The notes under the pieces: model-generated
What the model was told of the DNA's origin: nothing
The model's database searches: none
What the model saw: the letters and a program-made list of their open reading frames with translations, nothing else
Made by a program: the position numbers and the translations under genes
Assembly: GCA_937930845.1 (NCBI GenBank)
Contig: CALHBJ010000002.1
Coordinates: forward strand, 181,269 to 245,268
DNA length: 64,000 bases
Reading direction: 5' to 3'
DNA from: an uncultured Rhizobiaceae group bacterium
GTDB lineage: Bacteria > Pseudomonadota > Alphaproteobacteria > Rhizobiales > Rhizobiaceae
Shown here: one piece after another, positions 47,851 through 59,400 of the stretch
Position numbering within the stretch: position 1 is the first letter of the stretch
Layout: each line of letters begins with the position of its first letter

Positions 47851-49209
47851 GTGCTTTCAAAAAGGTCGCTCAGCATTCGCGATGGTCTCGAGACTTGCGA
47901 CAAGCAATTTGCCACGATCAAGTCGCGTGACGAGCTTGAGCCCGAACTAAGGGTGGACTTGGACCGGCTAAACGCTTTGCGCGTGGATGCCAATCGCCGA
48001 TTTCAGGAGCTGGAAGCCGAGCATAGTCTGCCAGCGTATGAAAACGATCCGAACCTGTCTTGGGTCGGCAAACGAGAGAAAGGTTTGGGCAGCTACGTGC
48101 TGACAATCCTCTTGTGGTGGATCATCCTGCTCTTCCTTGTGCAGAGTGTTGCGATCATCCTTCTGCCTCATGTTGAGTATTTCGCTCGTATGGTTGGCGC
48201 GGTATCGGCGACGGACTTGGATACGTTCAACAAAAACTTCCCGTTCAACAAAATTTCCGTTGGTCCTGACTGGGAAACCAATTTCACTTTCCCCCATGGA
48301 ATGTGGACCGCAGTCGGAACCTACAATGAAGAAAAAGGAGATTTCTCGTACGCCTTCGTCGGCGTAGTTCAGAAACTCACGCTTCTAGCTTTTGTAATTG
48401 GTTCGGTCGAGCTTTGGAACATTGCTGATGAGCGCAAGCGGGCGCAAACAGTGCTAGACAGTCCGTCCGCGCCCAACCCTCTGCTGGCTCATTTTGGTCG
48501 CGACAAGGTGGCCCTGTTTCCCCGTCGCATGTTGACGATGACCCCTGTTGCCAACGGTCTTGGAGATGCCTATCAGCACCCCGATCCGTTTATAGCTTAT
48601 TGCGACACAGTTTCAGCCACCATCGAAGGTGTTGCCAAAAGCGCACCGCAATCCATTCTCGCGACCTTCTTGGGTTACGTGTCAGACGTGTTGGTGGCGG
48701 GTACGCAAAACAGCCAGTTGTCCGGCGTTGCGCGATTTGCGGATTCACGCGAGCCGGCTGTTCGCGCCACGATGGAAGAACGTTTCTGGCTAATGGATTA
48801 TCTGATCTGGTTGCTGCCGACGATTGGCTTTCTGGGGACGATTTACGGCATTGGTGAAGGCTTGGTTACTGTGCGCACGGCGTTTATTGGAAACGGAGCC
48901 CTCTCTATCGATGCTGAAAAGATGAAGGCAGCCATCTCTACGCTCGGCATCGCATTCGATACGACGGCTTTCGCGCTTGCGCTCGTGGCCGTACTGCTCT
49001 GGATGCAAAAACGCAGTGAAAAGTCGCTTTCACAATTCGTCGACGCGACCCTGCGTGCGGTTCGTAAGAGATTGATCTCAAACCTGCGTGGTACGGACGC
49101 TGTGAGTGATTTCGAATTGCTGCGCGAGGTCGAGGAGCTGACCCGTCGCCTGACACCGAAATCTCCAACAACAGACTCCGCAGGGCAAAGCTCAGCAAGA
49201 GAGGGTTGA
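47851..49209 (+). CDS. MotA/TolQ/ExbB-type proton-channel protein
   Basis: The inner-membrane protein has 452 residues from the GTG at 47851, which has GGGGGGAG just upstream. The cytoplasmic N-terminal ~80 residues are helical. Membrane segments lie at about 82-105, 165-185, 315-336 and 363-388. The last two carry the channel signature: 'LPTIGFLGTIYGIGEGL' (Pro and Gly-Thr) and 'ISTLGIAFDTTAFALALVAVLL' (Thr-rich). This resembles TolQ, ExbB and MotA, whose ring conducts ions through a complex with TolR/ExbD/MotB. A charged C-terminal tail follows. It is the first gene of a four-gene operon; the next start is 5 bp away. Confidence 0.75.
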   Translation: MLSKRSLSIRDGLETCDKQFATIKSRDELEPELRVDLDRLNALRVDANRRFQELEAEHSLPAYENDPNLSWVGKREKGLGSYVLTILLWWIILLFLVQSVAIILLPHVEYFARMVGAVSATDLDTFNKNFPFNKISVGPDWETNFTFPHGMWTAVGTYNEEKGDFSYAFVGVVQKLTLLAFVIGSVELWNIADERKRAQTVLDSPSAPNPLLAHFGRDKVALFPRRMLTMTPVANGLGDAYQHPDPFIAYCDTVSATIEGVAKSAPQSILATFLGYVSDVLVAGTQNSQLSGVARFADSREPAVRATMEERFWLMDYLIWLLPTIGFLGTIYGIGEGLVTVRTAFIGNGALSIDAEKMKAAISTLGIAFDTTAFALALVAVLLWMQKRSEKSLSQFVDATLRAVRKRLISNLRGTDAVSDFELLREVEELTRRLTPKSPTTDSAGQSSAREG

Positions 49210-49213
49210 ACCG

Positions 49214-49762
49214 GTGGCGCGGCGACCCATTGTTGATGTGTTTGGCATGTCTATGCTGGACACGGTGACATGCGGACTTGGTGCGGCCATCATGCTGCTC
49301 GTCGTCATCGCTACGCAGGTGGAGGCTAAGGGCGAGCCCGACACTCAACGTTCCAGCTCGAAGGAGAAGGGGGAGCAAGTTGCTGGCTCAGACGATGCCG
49401 ACAAGCCCGTGCCGCTGGCTTTGGCTTCGCTCATCCACATCACGCAGAAACCCACGGAGATTGACGTAAAGATCGTGCAGCAGGAGGGAGCGATCAATGA
49501 GCTAATGGTTGTTAGCCTATCGGATGACCGTACCGTGTGGGGCAATAAGTCTACCAATTCAGGCATCGCCCTTTGGCACTCCGGCGTCGGTAAGGTACCG
49601 GAAGCTTTCATTCTCCAAGTAACCCATGAGGGGCGGGTGGGGGACTGCCGGGCGCTCTATATTGCCGACGCTTACTATAGGTGGCTCAACACGTGTAGCA
49701 CCAGATATAAGGTCACGCGCAATGGCACCAAGCTAGTCTATGAGCTGGAGCCAATACCGTGA
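49214..49762 (+). CDS. ExbD/MotB-like single-helix stator protein, first copy
   Basis: The 182-residue protein has a short cytoplasmic N-terminus and a single membrane helix (~10-33) that opens with 'GMSMLDTVTCGLGAAIMLL'. Asp16 is placed like the ion-carrying Asp of MotB, ExbD and TolR. The periplasmic part has a polar linker (~35-70) and a small globular domain with two cysteines. There is no OmpA-type peptidoglycan-binding domain. It starts with GTG after GAGGG and overlaps the next gene by 4 bp. Its role as ion-coupling subunit of the channel upstream is inferred from motif and position. Confidence 0.65.
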   Translation: MARRPIVDVFGMSMLDTVTCGLGAAIMLLVVIATQVEAKGEPDTQRSSSKEKGEQVAGSDDADKPVPLALASLIHITQKPTEIDVKIVQQEGAINELMVVSLSDDRTVWGNKSTNSGIALWHSGVGKVPEAFILQVTHEGRVGDCRALYIADAYYRWLNTCSTRYKVTRNGTKLVYELEPIP

Positions 49763-50466
49763 GTGCGCGGCGCAGAAGGCGCGGGGCGATGTTGCCCATG
49801 ATGTCGATGCTCGATCTGTTGTTTGGTGCGTTTGGCGCGATGATTGCCGTGGCGGCCGGTCTGTCGGCGCTGCAAGCACAGTCGCCTAGCGTGGGCAGCC
49901 CTGCTTTCCTTCACATCACCATCGACATTACTCCGGCTGATGGCACGCAAGGCGAAGTGCTGGCCAATGGTGGGCTGGAACCGCTCTTCATTGCGTTTCT
50001 CGGGGTCGAATGCACTGAAGCGGAAGGACGCGCGGAAGCGGAGTGCGGGCCGCACAAAGCAAAAGCGGGACAGGCACAGGAGATGGAAGAACCCAAACAT
50101 CCCATTTACTGGGGCCGCTCACAGGCAAAGCAGGTGTCAGCCGCCCTGTTTGACCCCACGCCGGGTGAGCGCAAGCACAATGATGGCATCGGCGCTGTCC
50201 TGCACAATGCGCCTGGTCTGCTCTACGATTCAGGTATGTCCCCGAATGACGAGGTTACTATCGTGGCGGCGATCCGGGTCAATGACGGCACGTGCGACGC
50301 GCGCAAGACGCTGCGCATAAGCGATTTTTTCGACAAAGTCGCACCGTCAATCTTCAACCTGATGGCCGACCAGAACAGCAGGCTTATGTGCCAGCAAAAT
50401 ACGGCCAACACGAACAAAGTCACGACGTTCATCGTCAGCGGCGATGGGAGAATTCATGGGACATAA
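49759..50466 (+). CDS. ExbD/MotB-like single-helix stator protein, second copy
   Basis: The protein has 235 residues. A strongly basic N-terminus ('SARRRRRGAM') precedes a membrane helix (~14-37) with 'MMSMLDLLFGAFGAMIAVAAGL'. It shares S-M-L-D-x3-G-x2-GA with the preceding protein (Asp19 here), but the periplasmic domains are not obviously alike. That domain contains cysteine pairs and a segment near the start ('AFLHITIDITPADG') that parallels 'ASLIHITQKPTEID' in the first copy. The giant gene's start lies 11 bp inside its end. Confidence 0.65.
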   Translation: MSARRRRRGAMLPMMSMLDLLFGAFGAMIAVAAGLSALQAQSPSVGSPAFLHITIDITPADGTQGEVLANGGLEPLFIAFLGVECTEAEGRAEAECGPHKAKAGQAQEMEEPKHPIYWGRSQAKQVSAALFDPTPGERKHNDGIGAVLHNAPGLLYDSGMSPNDEVTIVAAIRVNDGTCDARKTLRISDFFDKVAPSIFNLMADQNSRLMCQQNTANTNKVTTFIVSGDGRIHGT

Positions 50467-53400
50467 TAGCATGATTGCGGGCTCGGCCCGCGCAGCATGG
50501 ATTGCCCTTGGTCTGTTTTTGGTTGCATGGCTGCCCGTCTCTGTGGCTGCTCAGGAAAAGCTTGCGACACCCTCGCCTGCTGACCCGAAGGGCTATTCCC
50601 TTGCCGAGGTCACGCAAGGGCTGATCCGGGTTCAAGATCTGCTGGGGCTGGGCGCATCGAACGGTGGTGCCGGGTCCGCAGAGGTACAGGCCCTGCTGGA
50701 CGCCATTTGCGCGGTGGCCGACAACGCATCAGCCAGGGCGTACGCTGGTGCTGGCAATGAGGTCAAAAGCTCGCAGCACTGCGCCATCGTGGAAGATCTG
50801 GGCACGCTGCGCAAGCAGATCAAGAATTGGGAAAAGCGCTACCGGCATTTCGGGGAAACCGCCAAGGCCGGTGTGAAAATCCACAAGCGCAAACTGGAGG
50901 AACTCGTCGCGTCCCAGATTGAAAAGGCCGCGCCGCTTGCCGCGACTGGCGAGGATCGCAAGGAGGATGCCGCTGCTTGGTGGCAGTCGCAGGGGCTCAT
51001 CTCCCTCCAGTTGCTGGACCGTATCGGGCGCGAGCATATCCGCCTAAAACGCCGCACAGGGCGCGCGGTCCGTAACGAGGCGCTCAAACATGTCCATGCC
51101 AGACTTCTGGTCGTGCTGCAGCGGCCCTCCGTCGCCACATGGCTGTCCATACTGGACCCGGATATTGCTGCCGATCTGCGCTCTGAGGATCCGGCGACCG
51201 GCCTGGATGCCGCCGCCCGCGTGTCGCAATGGGTGCAAACGGAAGTGTCAAAAGACATCGAGGCCGCTTTGAATGATGAAAAGGCGGAAGATGTCTTGTG
51301 CGAGACCTATGAAGGCGAGTGCCTGTTTGCCCTGGCAGTGGTCGCGGAACTCAAGCACGTTTTGAAGAACGCTCCGAAGGCGGGTAAGCCGGAACTCGTC
51401 GGCGGCGTCGCACCGATTGCCCGGCCCTTCATCGACACGCTGACCGGCCATCTGGCTGACCGCAAGGTGCGCTTCGGCACGCTGGCCGCCTTCACAAAGC
51501 GGTTGCCGACCGAGGGTTGCGAACTGGTCCCGGCCAAGCCCCTTTTGTTATCTGACAGAAAGGTCACGCTCGCGTCGCTGAAAAGTGCGGGCAACACGTT
51601 CGACGCCTTTATTGAGCGGTGTCTGGAAACACGCATAAAGGCGGGCAAAGAGGCTTTCAAAGTCGTCGACGATGCGCTAGCGGGCGAGGCGAACCCGCGT
51701 AAGCAACTTGATGCGGTGTGCATGCTTAAGGATGGACCTGCATTGCCCGGCGGCTTGACTAGGCAGATTGCGAATGTCTGCGAGCAGAGTAAGGCTATTG
51801 CCAAGGGTGCCGAAAACGCGACCGCGGCGATCACGAAGGCCGTCGATGCCATCGAAAAGGCGACCGAAGAGGGGCGCAAGGCCGTGCTGAGCGGGTCGCT
51901 GAAAGACCTCATCCAGGCGGCCCGCAACCCGGCAACGGTCATCGAAGAAGCGTGCGCGGCGCTTGGCAATTTCACGACCGTGCTGGGCATGGGCGACCAG
52001 TGCAAGGCCGTCGCGTCGGCCATCGAGAAAAACGCGGAAGGAGTGAAGGGCAAGGTGGATCCGGCCGATGCACTTGAATATCTCAAAACGCTCAAAACCG
52101 GCCTGACATCGTTTCTGCCGACCATTAACAGCCTTGGCCGTATCGGCTCGCGGCTCGACACGTGCGGCAAGGGGCTCGGCCTGCGCACCACGTTCGACGA
52201 GCCGCACATCGAGCCGCAGGACGACGGCACGGTGCGCTATTCCGCGGAGGCGGACATCAGGCTGTGCGCGCCGCCGCCAAAAGTGTGCGAACGAGGCTCA
52301 ACAAGCCCGCGCAGCATGGGCACAACGGCCAATCCCGGCCTTGCAGGTTTTAAACTCAGCGTCGTTCTTCCCAACCTCACGAATGCCACTGCCGCCGACG
52401 CTGCGGACAAGGCGTTTCGCGACGCGCTGTTTTTGCAGCTGGAAAAGGTCAAGCTCAAGTATAAGAAGAAGCCTGACACCAGGTCACTTCTGGCACTGGG
52501 GCGCATGGTGCTGAATGCGCTCACGCCAGCCTGCGAGCCACAGTTTAGCAAGGCGCTCCCGACCTTCCTGTCCAACGTGAAGACGAAAATCGCCGACGAT
52601 GCTCTGAAAGTGACGCTGCCCTTCGAATTCGGGGACGTTACGAAAGAACTGTGCGTGAGCCTACCGCTGCGCGGCGGTAAGCACGCCGGGGCCGACGGGA
52701 CATGCCTTGACATAAGTGATCCAGAAGCGGCGTTGAAGAAGCTTCAGGACAAATTCATTGCCGAGCTCAAAGTCAAGGTTCTTGGGGAAGCCGTTGCACA
52801 AGTGAAAAAGCTGCTGCCTGATGCAGACGCCGACCTTCCCGTCAAGATGGTCCTGATCGACAAGGGGCTCGACGCGACCATTTCATTCGACCCTGCCGAT
52901 GGCGAGGCCACGCAGGCCGGTCTCTTCAAATATCTGTCCGGAAATTTGCATCTGCGACTGCCATTGGAGGACGATGGCAAAGTAGGCGAGGTGCAGGTGT
53001 TGGAGCGACCAAAGCCAAATCTGCGCGCCTTTCTGAACGCGCATCTGGGACCGTTTGCCAAGTCTTCATGGCTGGCGATCCGCGAGATTGCGCCCACGGA
53101 CGAAAACAAGGCGGGCAGCCAGACCGGATGCGGCAACGCCTACGGGGTGGACCTGTCGCTCAAGGCCTCCGCGCCGCTGTCCGGGCCGCTCGGCCGGTTC
53201 TGTTTGGTCGATGGAAAACTCGAACACACGCCGCCCAGCACTGGCGATGTCACGCTCACCGCCGCCGGAATGCGCCTGTCAGCGCAGGTTGATGAAGGGG
53301 AAGACCGTCTGGAAGTGACGGCCCGAATTGAGACGGCAAATCCGGATTCCACCGCCGCACAATGGGGGCTGGACCAGTTCGGGGGGGAGATCACCATCTT

Positions 53401-56400
53401 CCTGTCCAGTAATGGCAGCGTGATGCTGCCAAAGGATGAAAACACAGCGCTATACGCCAGGCTCAATCGCAGGTCAGGGGCCATCCTGCCGCCCGGCGTG
53501 ACCATCGAGACGATTGCATTTGGCGACGAGGGCCTGCGGGTCGGCGTCAGGACGGATGTAGACAAGATCACCGACACCGCTTTGAACGCACTCGAAAACG
53601 CGGCACCGGAACTGCGGGCCGCTCTTCTCACCGGCAAGGACGCAGCCTGCTCCTTCCAGGCCGTCAAAATGCTGACGACACTGAAGGTACCCGACCGTGA
53701 CGATTCGCTTTGCAGCGATCTGAAATTAAGGGACGAACTGACGCTTCCCGTGTTTGGGGCTGTGAAATGGCGCTGCACGCTGATGACGGGCAATCCGAAA
53801 ATCCTCAAACGCTGTCGTGTCGAGGCACCTGCCTTCGACCGTCTGTGCAATCTGGATGGTGGAAACTCGCTGACCATGACCAGAAAGTCCAGCAATGAAC
53901 CTGTGCGGGCAGAGTTGCGCAAATTCATGAGCTGCGTAGGCGATAGGCTGGAGGAGCAGTTGCCCGCTTCCCTGCGTGATCTCGATGTGGGCTTTGCCGC
54001 CAACAATAGTGCCCGCAACCTCACATTCAAATGCAGTGAAAATAGCACAGACTTACGCACCTGCAGCGTCAGTAGCGACGTGTCTCTCGACCTCACGAAC
54101 GTCGTTCCGGAAGCGCTGCGAGACGAGGTGGATCTTATCAAAGGGACGGTTTCCCTCGGACTGGACGGACGGTTGCGCAGCAATATCAACTTCAAGGAAG
54201 TTGGCGAAAAGCTGGAAGCCACGCTGGAAAGTGCGTTGCGCGACGGCGCGGCAGAGCTTGCCGACACGGCCATTTTGCAACCCTTGAAGGCGGCGTTGGA
54301 GCGGCTTGAAAAGCTGATCGGCCAGACTGAGTGGACCACTCAAATCCAGATCGCCAATGAATGGAAACCGGTGAAGAACGGTCTCGGCGAGTTCGTCGAT
54401 GCGCTGCGCGAAGACCGTTCACTTCGCCTGCCCACCGGCATACGGCTGCAAGGGCCGTTGGAACTGGGCACCGTGAAGCTGGAGGCAACGGTGACCGCGC
54501 CCTATTCGCGCGATGGCAAACTGGGCGAGCCAACCGTCACCATGAAATGTGCCGAGGCGGGATGCGGAGATAGCCTCGACGATGTCGCCGCAAAAATCGC
54601 GGGCACGCTGGCAGACACTATCAGTGCTGCGAACTATCCTGGTGGTGCGACCGCGCGGCTGGAAACCACAGGCAATCTGTACGACGGAGACCTGAACGCC
54701 GAACTGACGGTCAAATTGCCCTTCCAGATCGACGGCAAGAAACTGCTGGGCACATTTCCTGTCACCATCACCTGTTCCGTTTCGCTCAAGGGAAAGGCCG
54801 AATGTTCAGGCGGCAAGTCGTTTGAGGAACAGTTTTACGCTGTCGCCCTGCAGCGCCTCGCGGCGCTGAAAGGTCGGGAAGTTAATCTGGGCATCTTCGC
54901 AATCAAGGTCACGGAGAACCCCATACTTGAGAATAACGCCCTGAAACTGGCTCTGGAGGCGCGTCTGTCCTTCATGGGCAACGGCGCGAAAACGCTGCGT
55001 GGCACTGCAAGCTTCGATCTCAAGACTGGGAAGGTGAATGGCGGCGTCGATGTCGGGAAGCTGACAGAGGAGTTGACAGAGCCTTTGAAGGACAGCCTCA
55101 ACGAACTGTTCGGTGTTGCCGACATCATCAAGATCACGTCCATCAGGCTCGACGCGGATGCGGGCACTACTGACGGACTGAACTTGCCCAAAGGTCTCAT
55201 CATCTCGTCCACCGCCAAAGTTGCCGGCCTGTTTGGTGTCTCCATTCCGGACGTGAAGATCACCAAAGAGGGATTGCGGGTCAAGGGCCCCAAGGAGTTG
55301 ACGCTTATCGTTCCTCCCGGGCTGACCATTCCGGTTCCACCGGTCGCCATCTGCCCGACAGGGGGCACGCTGGGTCAGGAACGGGTGGTCGTCTACATGG
55401 CCATCACGCTGGCCGAATGCACCACAGGCTCGCAGCTACTGGCACTTAATGGCAGCCTTGGCATCACGTGGAAGGACACGGTGCTGAAGGCGGAAGGCGC
55501 ACTCACCGTGCTTGCCTTCATCCGGCTGGCCGAAGCGGAGGCCGAACTGAATATCGGCAAGCAACAGTTCAGTTCCTTCATTGATGTGGGTGGTCCCATC
55601 AAGGACATCATCTCGTTTCGTCAGGAAATGTACCTGCAGGGCAGCCCGCTGAAAGCCGAAATGCAATCGGAACTGCAGATATTCCGCGTGTCCATCAACA
55701 AGCAGCATGTGTTCATCCTCATCGACGGTGACAAGAGCGAAATAACCGTGATGATGAAGCAGGATCTGTTCGGCTTTCTCAAAGGGCACGGCGCGTTTGA
55801 GGCCAAGCAGGGCCTGCGCAATCCCAAGCTCGATGTGGGCGGTTCGGCGCGGATTGGTGGCTGGTCGCTGGCCAATCTCGACATCAAGGCCACACCGCGC
55901 ATCGCGCGCCTGAAATTCAAGGTGCTCGGGACGTCCCTGACCGCAGTGATACCGGGTTTTGCCGCGATCAACGCGGACACGTTGCGCAAGATGATCGAGA
56001 ATCTGCTGATCCCCGATCTGCGCAATCTCGACAAGGCGCTGCTCTCCATCCTCAAGGGCAGGATCACCATCAACCCGATGGGCGGTTTTGGCGATGGCGA
56101 AGGAGAGGGCATGGACGGCGGGAATGATGATGGCGACGGGGGTGATGGCGCGGACGGGGAGGGCGATGCGCCTGAAGCTGGTGCCGACGCTGACGAAAAT
56201 GCCCCGGCCCAAACCCAGGCCCAGGCCGAAGCGCAAAGTGCAGGTGAAGGGGCCGCGCTCAACCCGCTGGGTCGGTTCAGCACCAGCTTTGAGCCAAAGG
56301 GTACGGACGGCCATGACATCTGGCTGATGGAGGGCGAGCGTAAGGTGGAGCGAATTGCCTTTGCGCCCGCCAGTGCGGCCACCGCGCCGATCTTCAACAA

Positions 56401-59400
56401 GGCTCCTAACGGGGGCAAAGCTCTCGTCTGGGGCAAGGGTTTCTATGTGCATCAGGCCCCGTCAGGCAAAAGCCAGATGGTCTATACATTCTCCGGCACG
56501 GACACGCCCGCCACCGGCTATTTCGATCTGGCGAAGGTGCAAGGCCGTGCAAATCTAAAAGATGGGCAATTTCGGGCGGTGGGCGCGGCCTTGCTGGGTG
56601 CGCTTTCGGCAGTGCCGCGCGACTGGCCCGCACTGACATCCGATAAGCAGATCCATGACAAGGACAACCCAGGGCAATTGCGCACCGGGCCTTTGAAGGT
56701 GCTGCAGCATGGCAACCTGTCTATGGTTGACGGCAAACCAATGGCGATTGCGCAGATTGCCAGTGGGCGTTTTCTCGTTGTGGGCACGATGAACGATGCA
56801 GGTAACACCGGTAAGTGCACGCAAACCCCGGCCCAACCGGGCACGAAATCCAGGGTCCGCACCGTGCTGCTGACCCTGCCGGAGTTTGACACGACCCCAC
56901 CGGCTAGCGCCCAACCAGAAGAAAGCATACCGGCATGGGGCGACATTGCAGCTCGGGCAAGGCCGATCCTCAATGCGCTGTCGGCCTGCGATGGCACGTT
57001 CGTCGCCGCCACCAGTAAGGTAAAAGACACACTCTATCTGGGGGCAAATGGCTACGTGTCGAAATCCGCCAATGGTGGCCCGTTCACTCTGGTGCGTGAG
57101 CCTATCGAGGATGACTTAAAAAAACCGACGCCAAGCTTCGGGGCTGCAATGCAGGCTGGGGCCACCGCCGCGATGAAGGCCGCACCGGTGGAAGCCAAGC
57201 CCGCAGATCCGCCACTGCCACCATCGGATAACGATGTTCCGGCGGGCGCAATCGGCGGCGCGCAGGCCAGCGATGGCAACACGTATTACACCATCACAGG
57301 CACGGGCACATGCACGCTGACCCGGGTAACGGGGCGAGCAATCAATCATAAATTCGATTTCCCCAGCAGTGACGCAGCCTGCGTACCGGCCGGAACAGTC
57401 GCTATAGTGCATATGGCAGGGGACTGGGCCGTCCTGCTGCAACGCATGGGGGAAGAGGACACGATCAACCTCATCTTGCTGCAACCAACCGGGCGGAGCG
57501 AGAAGGCAATCAGTGTCACGCCGTGGCAGCGCGCCTACGCTTTCACCGAGGCTCTGTTTAGGCGAACGCCGAGCGGCGAAACGGCGCGCCTTGCCTTCAA
57601 TGGCATCGTCCATACCTCAAAGGCTCTGATCGCCCCGACAGCCGAAAGCGGGACACCGCCCTTCCTCTGGACCGCACCGCGACTGGAAGCGGCCCGATTG
57701 ATTGACGTCACGGGAACCGGCACCGCCAAGGGTGGTGCTCTCTCAAAAATTCTTTTGAAATATCTGACGGATGCCGATGTGCCCGGAAGACGCATTCAGA
57801 TTATCGACAAAAACCTTATCGCCTTCGATGGGCAAAGAGTTGCAAGGCTGAAAGACCAAACGCTCACGACTGTAGCGCGGCTGCATGGCGCGGCCGACAG
57901 TTTCACCGACGTGCAACGTAAGGTTCTGGCAAATGCAATCGGCGCGCGGGACGACAAGGATGTGCCCACCATCCACATGCTGCCTGAGGGAGCCGTGAAT
58001 GATGGCATTGCTGTCGTAGGAACCGACAGGATGGGGCAGTTTGTTTGGGGCGTTAAGGATACGGAAGAAAAGGTTCGTGCAGACGTGACGAATGAAGAGC
58101 AAGAAAAAGCAGCAGAACAATATTGTTTGTTTATTAAAAATCTGGGAGTCGATCGCCTAGAACGTACTTTAGCGATAGATCGGAATAACAAAGACACTAC
58201 CGATATGCGTTGGACTTATTGGAAATTTTACAATCAAACTACTCGCCTTACAGATGGAGCTGGAGTTGAAACCAATTTCATTCTATTTGAAAGAGACGTG
58301 CGTGTATTGTTCTCTTCCATTCCTTTAAGGTGGAATAGAGTGTGCCCAGGTGATGAAGAGCCCATCACGCCTGACGGTTGGAATGAAAAATTCTACCTTA
58401 ATCTGACGGGTCAACCTTTGCCGTCCGCTGGCGCAACACCCGCTGAAGGCACACCGACCTTTAAGATCAGCACATCGAATTTCATTCGTTTCGGTCCTGG
58501 CACCGAGAACCAGTTGGCAAACGTGACGCAACGGTTCCTCACGGCGCTCAAAACGGTGGACTCGGAAGACTCCACCATGCTCGCCGCCGTGCCCGAGCGG
58601 CAGGAGCTGATCGTCGTCGAGCTGAAGGACATAAAAGAAAAAAGCGAACGCGGGGTTCAGGCAATTCTGACTTTGCCCGAAGCCGAGGCCGCATTCAAAA
58701 ACAGCGTCAAGATTGAAGGCGATTCCCTGCCGCTGAATTTCCTGTCGCGCTTTACCGACACCATACCCGCTTCGGGCACGGTGACCGGTGTGTCCATTGA
58801 TCTCGACGCCACGTCCGCATGGGCGGCGCGCGATGATACGGGCAAGATGCGGATATTCATTGAGGGCGACACGGTGCGCGTGATCGAAAACGCGCCCGAC
58901 GACATGGCAAAACTGAAGCGGCTGGCGGCCTTTGTCGTCGCATCCGATGCCCACACGCACAACGTGCTTTCCGCCGCGGACGGGGAAAACGGGGCCAATG
59001 CCGCCACGCCACTCATCGTCCTTACCACGGGCTCCGACCTGCCCACCCGCTTGGTGCAGCTCGGCCAGCAGGACGCCAAAAATCCCTATCCGTACGCGGA
59101 ATTGACCGGTACATTCGAGGCGCTGACAGACCCCGAAAAGCGCGACGACTGGCGGGTGCAACGACTCAGCTCCATGGTTGCCAAACTCACATTAGGAGAA
59201 TCCTCGCCGATCTGGGATCTGCTGGTGCATGACACCGCTATGGCCCTGTCAGCCCGCCCCGGACGAACCGAAATCATCGTGAATGAGGGCGATACCTTCA
59301 CCCGCACCGTGCTGTGCGGCGACGCGCTGACGCAACGCGACCTGAACGCCCTTGCCACCAACGGGCTGGGCGATTTCGCATCAAGCGACAAGTTTGCGGC

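Noticed and set aside
47851..50466. Zorya defence system (ZorAB)
   Set aside because: The channel protein lacks the long ZorA cytoplasmic tail, the partner proteins lack an OmpA-type domain, and no ZorC/ZorD or ZorE genes follow; only the general motor idea is shared.
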